Shown here: piece after piece, positions 8,444 to 15,562 of the stretch
Layout of the letters: every line of letters begins with the position of its first letter
Position numbering within the stretch: the stretch's first letter is position 1
NCBI GenBank assembly: GCA_035711845.1
Contig: DASTBU010000183.1
Location: forward strand, 1-23,580
DNA: 23,580 nt
Direction of reading: 5' to 3'
Source of the DNA: DASTBU01 sp035711845
GTDB lineage: Bacteria; Acidobacteriota; Vicinamibacteria; Vicinamibacterales; 2-12-FULL-66-21
Program-made: the position numbers and the translations under genes
The notes under the pieces: model-generated
Databases searched by the model: none
What the model saw: the letters and a program-made list of their open reading frames with translations, nothing else
Told to the model about the DNA's origin: nothing

Positions 8444-8725
8444 TCAGCGCTTCAGTAGCGTTTCGACATCTCGAGCGCCGTGGAGGATCGCAATAATCGT
8501 GAGCGGTCGGCTTTGCAGGGTCGTAGACGAGATACGAAAAGACGCTCCAGAACTTGAGCGGGCGATCCGTCAGATCCTGGCGCGAGTGGCCAACGCCCGT
8601 CGTTTGGCGAGCAGCCCGAAGGCGTGCTCAAACGCGTCGTACACCTTCAGGGCTGCGTCCAAGCTGTCAGGTGCGATGTGAGCGCCGATCTCGTCGATGT
8701 GCGTCTGCGCACTCCTCGTAAGCAA
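8444..8725 (-). pseudogene. RelE/ParE-family toxin, broken by two frameshifts
   Basis: Three minus-strand frames together give a ParE-type protein: LLTRSAQTHIDEIGAHIAPD and ALKVYDAFEHAFGLLAK in the first frame, then TGVGHSRQDLTDRPLKFW and SVFSYLVYDP in the second, then SRPLTIIAILHGARDVETLL to a TGA at 8446-8444. Adding one A to the AAA run (complement of 8603-8605) and removing one A from the run at 8512-8514 restores one frame of 93 codons. The changes are thus -1 and +1 and compensate. The N terminus lacks an ATG; TTG 8725 lies directly after a TAA. ParE toxins act on gyrase or, in RelE-like members, on mRNA at the ribosome. No antitoxin gene is recognisable beside it, so it looks like an inactivated orphan. 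Confidence 0.75.
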
Positions 8726-8797
8726 TTACCGCGACTCCGCGACCCAATCGAGGCATTCGTGATATGCGATGTCGTATCGTTGCGCTACCATCGCGGC

Positions 8798-9238
8798 ATG
8801 AGCGCAACGATGTACATGCGGCGGTGTCTGGAACTGGCGGAGATCGCGGCGCGGGCCGGCGACACCGCGGTTGGCGCGCTGATCGTCTGCGGCGACGAAG
8901 TCGTAGGTGAAGGTGCCGAGCGCAGTCGGGCGACACTCGACCCCAGCGCGCACGCCGAAGTGGAAGCGATCCGCCAGGCCTGTCGGTATCTCGAGACGCT
9001 CGATCTGCGTGGCTGCTCGCTGTATTCGACCGTCGAACCGTGCGTGCTATGCGGTTACGCGATCCGACGGACTGGCATCGCCCAGGTCGTCTATGGCGTG
9101 CCGGCGGGACAGGCCGGCGCGTGCACGTCCTCGTACGCCATCCTGGCCGACCGTGACCTCGAAGGATGGCCGCAGGTTCCCGAGGTCACAGGTGGCGTGC
9201 TCGCCGACGAATGCCTCGCCGCTCTGCGGCGAACGTAG
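8798..9238 (+). CDS. Nucleoside/nucleobase deaminase, CMP/dCMP-TadA superfamily
   Basis: The 146-residue zinc-dependent deaminase has the two signatures of the family: H52-A-E54 (zinc ligand and proton shuttle) and P81-C82-x-x-C85 (two zinc cysteines). Length and layout fit free-standing nucleoside deaminases such as guanine or cytosine deaminase-like proteins and TadA relatives. The C-terminal part lacks features that would let me assign tRNA editing. It probably acts in the cytoplasm on a purine or pyrimidine base or nucleoside. No Shine-Dalgarno precedes ATG 8798, and a possible -10 box TACCAT ends only 6 bases upstream, so the mRNA may be leaderless. The gene is transcribed away from the toxin relic. 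The substrate is unknown. Confidence 0.85.
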   Translation: MSATMYMRRCLELAEIAARAGDTAVGALIVCGDEVVGEGAERSRATLDPSAHAEVEAIRQACRYLETLDLRGCSLYSTVEPCVLCGYAIRRTGIAQVVYGVPAGQAGACTSSYAILADRDLEGWPQVPEVTGGVLADECLAALRRT

Positions 9239-9615
9239 GACCTCCACTGCAGGTCATAAGGCAGAGGCTCGAATCCGCACCACCGCTCATGGATGAGCCA
9301 ATTTCGGAAATCGTCCCGGCCTCCCAGCCAGCTCAACCTCAGAGCGGACTCTTCTTACTCCTGTAGAACGAAATTTTTGGGCGACACCATACGCGGCCAG
9401 CGCTCTCCGCGCAAAATCTACGCGGCGATCGCAGCACCGGAGCGCGTCCGATCCGTCGGCTATGATCACTGTCGTCGAGTCTGCTCGGTGGGGCGTTGCT
9501 CAGACCTGCCCGCCGCGAGTCGAGGCGAATTGATCGCAGTGACGCCGTCGGTATGGGACCAGGATGCGCGTGACGGGCGCGAACGCGGCAAAGTAGGTAC
9601 AGGAAGAGAGGTGAT
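9239..9615. other. Noncoding stretch with dispersed repeat and tRNA-like fragment
   Basis: The 377-base gap between the deaminase and dehydrogenase genes contains a GACCT/AGGTC stem with a 7-base loop (9239-9255) followed by CTCGAAT, which recalls the anticodon and T arms of a tRNA but lacks the rest of a cloverleaf. Next comes dispersed repeat copy 2. From 9333 to about 9600 I see no gene or clear signal other than the binding site for the next gene. Confidence 0.45.
9296..9332. repeat. Dispersed repeat, copy 2
   Basis: It matches 129-165 at 33 of 37 positions in the same orientation. The minus strand reads GCTGGCTGGGAGGCCGGGAC in the core. It lies between two plus-strand genes that are not otherwise related to the surroundings of copy 1. 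Confidence 0.6.
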
Positions 9616-10665
9616 GTGAAGGCCATTACCGTCGAACCGCAGAAGCCGGACACCGCACACCTGGAGGACATCCCCGAGCCGGACCCGCGCGGCGGGTCGG
9701 TTCTCGTGCAGGCCATCGCAGTGGGCGTGTGCGGGACCGACGTCGAGATCGTGGAGGGGAAGTACGGCTGGGCCCCGCGGGGCAAGACGCGCCTCGTGCT
9801 GGGGCACGAATCTCTCGGCCGCGTCATCGACCCGGGTCCGAGCGGCGCGCTTCAGCAAGGCGATCTCGTCGTCGGCATCGTCCGGCGCCCCGACCCCGTG
9901 CCCTGCAGCAACTGCGCGGTGGGCGAGTGGGACATGTGCCGAAACGGTCAGTACACCGAACGCGGAATCAAGGAGATCGACGGTTTCATGTCGGAGCGCT
10001 GGCGGATCGATCCCGAGTACGCGATGAAGATCGACCCATCGCTCGGCCTGCTTGGCGTACTACTCGAGCCGACTACCGTCGTCGCCAAGGCGTGGGAGCA
10101 GGTCGTCGCGGTCGGCCAGCGTGCCTTCTGGGAGCCGCAGACCCTACTCGTGACGGGAGCCGGGCCGATAGGTCTTCTTGCTGCTCTGGTCGCAAAGCAG
10201 CATGGGCTCGACGTGCACGTCCTGGACCGGGTCCAATCAGGGCTCAAACCGGAGCTCGTTCGCGCCCTCGGGGCCACCTACCATACCGGCACTGTCGCGG
10301 GAGTGGGCTTCGAGCCGGACGTCATCGTCGAATGCACCGGGGTTGGACAGGTCATCGCGGACTCGATTGGGGCCATCGCGCCGGGCGGGGTCGTGTGCCT
10401 CACGGGCATCGGGAGCGGCGGGCGCACCGGGGGCCTCTCGACGGCCGACGTTGGGGCCAACCTCGTGCTGCGTAATAACCTGGTGGTCGGCAGTGTCAAT
10501 GCCAACAAACGGCACTGGTACAAGGCAGGACAAGCGCTGGCACGCGCCGACCGCGCGTGGCTCACGCGCCTGATAACGCGGCGCGTGCCGCCGGACCAGT
10601 TCGAACATGCCCTCCGGCGGCAGCCGGAGGACATCAAGGCCGTGGTTCAATTCGCCGAGGTGTGA
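9616..10665 (+). CDS. Zinc-dependent medium-chain dehydrogenase, glucose 1-dehydrogenase-like
   Basis: The 349-residue protein is a medium-chain dehydrogenase/reductase. The catalytic zinc site is suggested by C39-G-T-D, H64-E65 and E151 in LLEPTTVV, the last typical of the archaeal-type glucose dehydrogenase group. A structural zinc site is suggested by C97-x2-C100-x7-C108. The Rossmann motif G-A-G-P-I-G is at 181-186. It should oxidise a sugar or polyol with NAD(P)+ in the cytoplasm. The start is GTG 9616, because AGGAAGAGAGG sits at proper distance and the family N terminus MKAI begins there; an ATG three bases earlier is followed immediately by TGA. It stands alone, with noncoding gaps on both sides. 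Glucose as substrate is inference from motif resemblance only. Confidence 0.88.
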   Translation: MKAITVEPQKPDTAHLEDIPEPDPRGGSVLVQAIAVGVCGTDVEIVEGKYGWAPRGKTRLVLGHESLGRVIDPGPSGALQQGDLVVGIVRRPDPVPCSNCAVGEWDMCRNGQYTERGIKEIDGFMSERWRIDPEYAMKIDPSLGLLGVLLEPTTVVAKAWEQVVAVGQRAFWEPQTLLVTGAGPIGLLAALVAKQHGLDVHVLDRVQSGLKPELVRALGATYHTGTVAGVGFEPDVIVECTGVGQVIADSIGAIAPGGVVCLTGIGSGGRTGGLSTADVGANLVLRNNLVVGSVNANKRHWYKAGQALARADRAWLTRLITRRVPPDQFEHALRRQPEDIKAVVQFAEV

Positions 10666-10766
10666 TCCCGACGCGGTGTACAGCGGAGCGACCGCCGCCG
10701 TGCCGGGCTGACGGTGGCCTCCTCTAAGTACAAAGGCGACCCCGCGCGGCTGGCATGCACCTTCAT

Positions 10767-10795
10767 TTGACTTCCTAATGGTACGAGGGCATAGT
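10767..10795 (+). promoter_or_regulatory. Sigma70-type promoter of the first PadR operon, predicted leaderless
   Basis: -35 TTGACT (5 of 6 consensus), 17-base spacer, -10 CATAGT (4 of 6). Eight bases follow before ATG 10804, so the transcription start should lie at or within about 3 bases of the start codon. No Shine-Dalgarno is present. Confidence 0.55.
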
Positions 10796-10803
10796 CTATC
10801 GGG

Positions 10804-11151
10804 ATGTCCAATAAAGAACCTTCCAAGGCGGAAGTGCTGCGCGGCACGCTCGACTTGATGGTGTTGCAGACACTCGCTGCGCTGGGGCCGCAGCACGGCT
10901 ACGCCATCGGCGCCCGGCTCGAGCAGGTCTCATCGGGCGCGCTCGTGCTGAACATGGGCACGCTGTACCCAGGCCTGATGCGCCTGGAGCAGCAAGGACT
11001 GGTCAAGGCCGAGTGGGGTGTCACCGACAACAACCGCCAGGCGCGCTTCTACGCCATCACCGCCGCCGGACGCCGGCGGCTCGCCGCCGAGAAAAAGGCG
11101 TGGGATCAGATGGTGGCCGTCATGCACACGCTCTTTGAGGACCCGGCTTGA
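10804..11151 (+). CDS. PadR-family transcriptional regulator
   Basis: The 115-residue protein is of the short PadR subfamily: winged helix-turn-helix beginning VLRGTLDLMVLQTLAALGPQ with HGYAIGARLEQ, then TLYPGLMRLEQQGLVKAEWG, then NNRQARFYAITAAGRRRL, and a short C-terminal helix. This pattern is found next to ADOP permeases throughout Acidobacteriota. It is the first gene of a two-gene operon: the permease start lies 20 bases after its stop. It probably represses its own operon in response to a small ligand. The start ATG 10804 is backed by the family N terminus and the promoter placement, not by a ribosome binding site, which is absent. It shares clear sequence pattern with the second PadR at 20033 but is not identical. 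Confidence 0.93.
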   Translation: MSNKEPSKAEVLRGTLDLMVLQTLAALGPQHGYAIGARLEQVSSGALVLNMGTLYPGLMRLEQQGLVKAEWGVTDNNRQARFYAITAAGRRRLAAEKKAWDQMVAVMHTLFEDPA

Positions 11152-11171
11152 CGCCTCCGGGAGGATCCAAC

Positions 11172-13934
11172 ATGACGCTCCAGGAGGTCAGCTCCTCGCT
11201 TCGCGAGTGGACACGCCGGGTATGGGGCGCGCTCGGTGGCCGTCGGACCGACCATGACTTGCAGCGCGAGCTTGCCGGACACCTGGCCCTTGCTGAAGAC
11301 GAGCTCCGGCGAAGGGGCCACGCGTCGAGCGACGCCGCGCGACTCGCCAGGGCCGCCGCCGGCGGCCGCATCCAGGCGCTCGAAGGGCTAAGGGAACAGC
11401 GCGGGTTGCCCTGGCTCGGCTCGTCGTGGCTCGATATCAAGCTCGGACTCCGCCTGCTCGCCCGCAACTGGGGGCTGACGGTGGTCGGCGGGCTGGCGAT
11501 GACCGTCGCGATCGGTATCGCCGCAGTCGTTTTCGCCGCGTTCGACGTCGTCCTGTGGAGTCCGCTTCCACTCGACGAGGGTGAACGGGTCGTCGCCATC
11601 CAAGTGTGGGACCGCGAGGCCGGCCAGCGGCGGGACACGACGTGGCAGGACGTCGAGCGTTGGCGCACCAGCCTGCAATCGATCGATGACGTCGGCGCGT
11701 TCCAGACCATCCGGCGCAACGTCATCGCGGCCGACGGATCGGTCGAACTCGTGGCGGTCGCCGAGATGTCGGCCGCCGGTTTCCGGGTGGCGAGAGTACC
11801 GCCGCTCATCGGCCGCGCCATCATCGACGCCGACGCAGCGCCCGACGCCGCCCCCGTCGTCGTCATTGGCCACGACGTCTGGCAGCGGCGCTTCGCTGGC
11901 GCGCGAGACGTCATCGGACGCGAACTGCGGCTCGGCAAGGACGTGCATACCGTCGTCGGTGTCATGCCGGACGGCTTCCAGTTCCCGTTCAACTTCAGCT
12001 ACTGGGTTCCACTCCGGCTCGGGGCCGATCGGGTGCTGCGCAACACCGGTCCCGAAGGCGTCGTGTTCGGCCGGCTCGCGCCGGGCGCGGCGCTCGCGCG
12101 GGCGCACGCGGAGGTGTCGGCGCTCGGGATCCTCCCAGCCCTCCGTAGCGTGCAGCGCGAAGGAGGGCGCGTGGTGCCGTACACGTTTGCCTTCACGGGG
12201 GACTTCGAACGCGGCGAGCTGGGCCTGCTGTGGTCGCTGTCGAGCCTGGTGCTCGTCTTACTGCTGCTACCGCCGTGCGCGAACATCGCGATCCTGAACT
12301 ACGCGCGCACCGTCACGCGGCAGCAGGAGTTCGCCGCGCGCCACGCCCTCGGCGGCAGCCGCGCGCGGATCGTCTGGCAGCTGTTCATCGAGGCGCTCGT
12401 GCTGACGGCCGCGGCGGCCGGTGTCGCCCTGCTGGTCCTGCGCATCGTGTCGGTCGTGATGGCCGGGCGCCTGCAGCAGATCCCCGGCGGCCCGCCGTTC
12501 TGGATGACCCTGGATGTGTCGTACCGCACCCTTCTCTTCGTCGCCGGACTGGCCGTGGCTGCGGCCGCCGTGTCCGGCCTCGTGCCGGCGCTGCAGGCTA
12601 CGAGGCGCCTGACGCGGCTCGGCGCCGGTGCGCTCGCCGGACGGACCAGCCTGCGGCTGGGCGCCACGTGGACCACGCTGGTGATCGCGCAGGTCGCCTT
12701 TTCGGTCGGCGTGGTGCCGCTGGCCGCCGAACTCGCCTGGGGCACGCTGCGGACCGGCGTCGTCGGCCCGGGCTTCGCCGCCGAGGAGTTTGCGACCGCG
12801 CGCGTCGCGCTGGGTGGGGGCCGGTTCGTGCTCGATGCGCCCGATGCGGACTTCGACGCGCCACGGCAGCTGACCAGCGAGCCGGAGGACGCGCAGCGAG
12901 AACGCGCCGTGCGCTTCGGCAATCGCGAGCGCGAGCTGGCGCGACGGCTTCTCGCCGACCCGGGTATCCTCGGTGCCGCGACCGCCTTGCGTCCGCCCGG
13001 CGAGGAGCCCTGGGTGTTCGTCGACATCGAAGGCCGCGAGCCGGCCGAGGTCGACTTCCTCAATGGCCAACTGCCGGGTTTCCTCGCCCGGTTCAACCAG
13101 GTCGATACCGCGTTCTTCGATATCTATCAGGTGCCTGGCCTCGCCGGTCGCCGATTCACGGAGGGCGACGCTGCCGCGGCGGCCGATGCGGCCATCGTCA
13201 ACCGCAACTTCGCCGAGACCATAGCCGCCGGCGGAAATGCGCTCGGACGGCGTTTCCGCTACGTCCGTGCGACAGGCGGCGAGTGGCGGCACGGCCCGGA
13301 AGCGGACCGATGGTACGAAGTCGTCGGGATCGTCGGTAATCTGCCCGTGACGACCGAGGCACGGGTGGCGTACCATCCTGCCGCCCCGGGTCAGATCCAT
13401 CCCGCGCACCTGCAGCTTCGCCTGAGAGGCGGTCCGGCCGGTCTCGCGGAACGCCTCCGCGACGTCGCAGCGAGCATCGACCCCGAGCTACAGGTTGACC
13501 AGGTCCGCACGCTGGCCGAGATCTACCGCGAGCATCGCTTCGGCGACAACCTTGGCGCCATCGCCATCGGCGCGGTCACCGGCAGCGTATTGCTGCTCTC
13601 GGCCGCCGGACTGTACGCGCTCCTGGCGTTCACGGTCGCGCAGCGCCGGCGTGAGATCGGTATCCGGTCGGCGCTCGGCGCGCAGCCGGGCCATTTGGTG
13701 GCGGCTGTGTTCAGGCGCGCCTTCTTGCAGATCGGTGCCGGCTCGGCGGTGGGGATGCTCGCCGCGTACCTCGTCGGCCGGTACGTGCCGATCGAACAGA
13801 TCGGCGGCATGCCGATTCCCGGCATCCTCCCCGGCGCGGCCGCGGTCATGCTGCTCGTCGGTGTCTTCGCTGCGTTGGGCCCAGCCCGACGCGCCCTCCG
13901 CATCGATCCCACCGAAGCGTTGCGGAGCGAATAG
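11172..13934 (+). CDS. ADOP-type duplicated MacB/FtsX permease, divergent member
   Basis: The 920-residue permease has two MacB-periplasmic/FtsX halves fused in one chain: an N-terminal cytoplasmic part (1-95), TM1 near 102-125, a periplasmic domain, hydrophobic segments near 350-370, 406-428, 452-475 and 501-522, a second periplasmic domain, and three C-terminal segments near 794-820, 846-868 and 881-905. No ATPase domain or neighbouring ATPase gene is present, as is usual for acidobacterial orphan permeases. The TM1 region reads AIGIAAVVFAAFDVVLW instead of the common GIGANTAIF, marking a divergent subfamily. ATG 11172 was chosen because GGGAGG precedes it; a TTG at 11148 overlaps the padR stop. 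The role is unknown, probably a mechanotransmission-type or export function in the inner membrane under control of the adjacent PadR. Confidence 0.9.
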   Translation: MTLQEVSSSLREWTRRVWGALGGRRTDHDLQRELAGHLALAEDELRRRGHASSDAARLARAAAGGRIQALEGLREQRGLPWLGSSWLDIKLGLRLLARNWGLTVVGGLAMTVAIGIAAVVFAAFDVVLWSPLPLDEGERVVAIQVWDREAGQRRDTTWQDVERWRTSLQSIDDVGAFQTIRRNVIAADGSVELVAVAEMSAAGFRVARVPPLIGRAIIDADAAPDAAPVVVIGHDVWQRRFAGARDVIGRELRLGKDVHTVVGVMPDGFQFPFNFSYWVPLRLGADRVLRNTGPEGVVFGRLAPGAALARAHAEVSALGILPALRSVQREGGRVVPYTFAFTGDFERGELGLLWSLSSLVLVLLLLPPCANIAILNYARTVTRQQEFAARHALGGSRARIVWQLFIEALVLTAAAAGVALLVLRIVSVVMAGRLQQIPGGPPFWMTLDVSYRTLLFVAGLAVAAAAVSGLVPALQATRRLTRLGAGALAGRTSLRLGATWTTLVIAQVAFSVGVVPLAAELAWGTLRTGVVGPGFAAEEFATARVALGGGRFVLDAPDADFDAPRQLTSEPEDAQRERAVRFGNRERELARRLLADPGILGAATALRPPGEEPWVFVDIEGREPAEVDFLNGQLPGFLARFNQVDTAFFDIYQVPGLAGRRFTEGDAAAAADAAIVNRNFAETIAAGGNALGRRFRYVRATGGEWRHGPEADRWYEVVGIVGNLPVTTEARVAYHPAAPGQIHPAHLQLRLRGGPAGLAERLRDVAASIDPELQVDQVRTLAEIYREHRFGDNLGAIAIGAVTGSVLLLSAAGLYALLAFTVAQRRREIGIRSALGAQPGHLVAAVFRRAFLQIGAGSAVGMLAAYLVGRYVPIEQIGGMPIPGILPGAAAVMLLVGVFAALGPARRALRIDPTEALRSE

Positions 13935-13966
13935 GGGACCGCAGGCCCTCACGGCTGTCCGAAACA

Positions 13967-13978
13967 TGTATACAAATT
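13967..13978. repeat. Recurrent AT-rich motif, site A
   Basis: TGTATACAAATT, 33 bases after the first permease gene and between short arms GTCCG and CGGAC. Similar sites occur at 19879-19891 and 23404-23414. The complementary strand continues to GGACAGC, as site B does on the plus strand. Confidence 0.45.
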
Positions 13979-14042
13979 GCGGACGGAGCGCTTCGCGATG
14001 ATCGCGATCTTGAATAGTCACGCGTGCGGCGGTGAATCATTT

Positions 14043-14059
14043 GCGCGCAGGTTGCGCGC
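14043..14059. terminator. GC-only hairpin between convergent genes
   Basis: GCGCGC, AGGTT loop, GCGCGC. It lies between the convergent permease and methyltransferase genes. It lacks a T-run, so a role as terminator is only suggested by position. Confidence 0.3.
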
Positions 14060-14147
14060 TCTGAAAGCCACCTTGGCCGACCACGGGGGCCCCAAGGCCT
14101 CGGCCGAGTCCGGCGGAGCTTGGATGTCACTGTGAACATCGCCAGAT

Positions 14148-15443
14148 CTATCCACGCTTGCGGAAGAGCACGACCCGATTTGTATTTGTGCCCTTGCGGT
14201 TGTTCGTGACGCCCCAGCAGTTGGCGGTCTTGGTGAACTCCTGGGCATTCACCAGGACCAGGACCGGTTCGAGCCCGGCTGCGATGCCCGCTGGCACCAC
14301 GAGCTCCTCGAGCCGCACGGCACCGCCCCGCACCTCGCCGACCTCGAACGCGATGTGACCGTTCGGCCGCAGGATGCGCCTCAACTCGGTCAGCGTGCTG
14401 GTCACGAACGCCTTCCACGCGTCGAGCTGCTTCGCCTGCGTCACGGGCACGGCCGTCGCGTCGATCCCGCTGAACCAGCACCGCAGCCAGTTGTCGCGCT
14501 TGTAGTCCACGACGTCGAGGAATGGCGGCGACGTGACCGCCAAGGCGATGGAGTCGTCCTCGATCGCGGGTGTACTTGCGGACGAGCCGGCCAGAATCCG
14601 TGCGGTCTCAGCGAGTCCTTCGAGGCGGGCACGCAGCTCGGGCGTCACGTCTCGCAGAAGCGCTCGGCTCTTCGACAGAATGATGCCTGGAACGTCCCGG
14701 CGTTGCGGGCGCTGGTTGAGCCGCGAATTGATCTTCGCCTGCGCGCGCGGCGAGACCGCCTGGTTTGGCGGCAACGTGTACACGGAGAAGAATCCAGTGG
14801 AGTGCCCGGTCAGCCGGTTCACGGCGACCATTCGTATCCAGCGCTGCACCGCACTCGAGGCACCACTGCGTTCGTGTTCCAAGAGATGCCTTCGCAACGC
14901 CGAGATCTGGCGCAGGGTCTCCTGGTGGTAGAAGACCAGGAGCTCCTCCGGCATCTCATCGGCATCGGAGAAGTCCACTTCCGCCAGGGCCCGCTGCACG
15001 TCGGCGAGTGACGGTGGGCGAAGTCTGGGCTCGCAAAGCACGGCGCTGAGCGGGTTGACGTCGCAACCGCAGGGGCGCCGGCCCATCAGCGCCGCCTCCA
15101 CCAGCGTCGTCCCGCGCCCCATGAACGGGTCGTACACGATGTCGTCCGGCCGAGTGAGCCGATCGATGAAGAACCGTGGAAGCTGGGGCTTGAAGCAGGC
15201 GCGATACGAGATCTCGTGAAGGCTATGTGCGGCGCGCTGCTTCGCAGTCCAGAACTCATTGGTGAACGTGTTCACCCGGATGGGCGCATCCTGGTCGCTG
15301 CAGACGTCAATCTGGCCAACGCAAGTGGGTACGCCGCTCCACCGAAAGTCTCGAATGAAGTCCTCGACCGCGACGTCGTCGCGATCGTCAAACGGAAGAA
15401 TCGCCGCCCCTGTGCGCCTCATCATGACTTCGTAGAGTAGCAC
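14148..15443 (-). CDS. Site-specific DNA methyltransferase (N4-cytosine/N6-adenine type), orphan
   Basis: The 431-residue amino-methyltransferase has motif I D105-P-F-M-G-R-G-T-T113, which binds S-adenosylmethionine, and the catalytic motif IV T304-S-P-P-F308. About 190 residues between them probably hold target recognition. Motif I before a distant motif IV is the alpha order, while the T-S-P-P-F/Y signature is more usual in the N4-cytosine and beta groups. The segment TNEFWTAKQRAAHSLHEISY near 61-80 precedes motif I and is shared by a family of stand-alone methylases. No restriction endonuclease gene is adjacent, so a regulatory or anti-restriction role is possible. The start is uncertain: GTG 15443 and ATGs at 15425 and 15422 are all in frame, and none has a strong ribosome binding site. 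Confidence 0.87.
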   Translation of the reverse strand: MLLYEVMMRRTGAAILPFDDRDDVAVEDFIRDFRWSGVPTCVGQIDVCSDQDAPIRVNTFTNEFWTAKQRAAHSLHEISYRACFKPQLPRFFIDRLTRPDDIVYDPFMGRGTTLVEAALMGRRPCGCDVNPLSAVLCEPRLRPPSLADVQRALAEVDFSDADEMPEELLVFYHQETLRQISALRRHLLEHERSGASSAVQRWIRMVAVNRLTGHSTGFFSVYTLPPNQAVSPRAQAKINSRLNQRPQRRDVPGIILSKSRALLRDVTPELRARLEGLAETARILAGSSASTPAIEDDSIALAVTSPPFLDVVDYKRDNWLRCWFSGIDATAVPVTQAKQLDAWKAFVTSTLTELRRILRPNGHIAFEVGEVRGGAVRLEELVVPAGIAAGLEPVLVLVNAQEFTKTANCWGVTNNRKGTNTNRVVLFRKRG

Positions 15444-15562
15444 TTTAAGGACGGTCGACCGGCTGGGTCCTGAGTGAGCGAAGGCGGGGAGCTTCGGCCA
15501 GGCTCGCCAAACTGTCAGGTGTCTGCTTGCCTGCGGAGGCCGTGCCGAGCTACCTTCGAGCG

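Noticed and set aside
8726..8791. An antitoxin gene upstream of the toxin relic
   Set aside because: The short minus-strand frame ending ECLDWVAESR has no antitoxin features, covers the promoter of the deaminase gene, and is only about 20 codons from its nearest ATG.
9239..9285. A possible tRNA gene
   Set aside because: Only an anticodon-arm-like stem and CTCGAAT are present. The T-stem has mismatches, the loop lacks the U before the anticodon, and the D arm and acceptor 5' half would fall inside the deaminase gene. At most it is a tRNA-like fragment.
9293..9619. A 108-codon plus-strand open frame before the dehydrogenase
   Set aside because: It starts inside the dispersed repeat, has no ribosome binding site, and its composition is not protein-like.
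12267..13409. A 380-codon minus-strand open frame opposite the first permease
   Set aside because: It is rich in Arg, Gly and His with no domain, as expected for the complement of a GC-rich gene.
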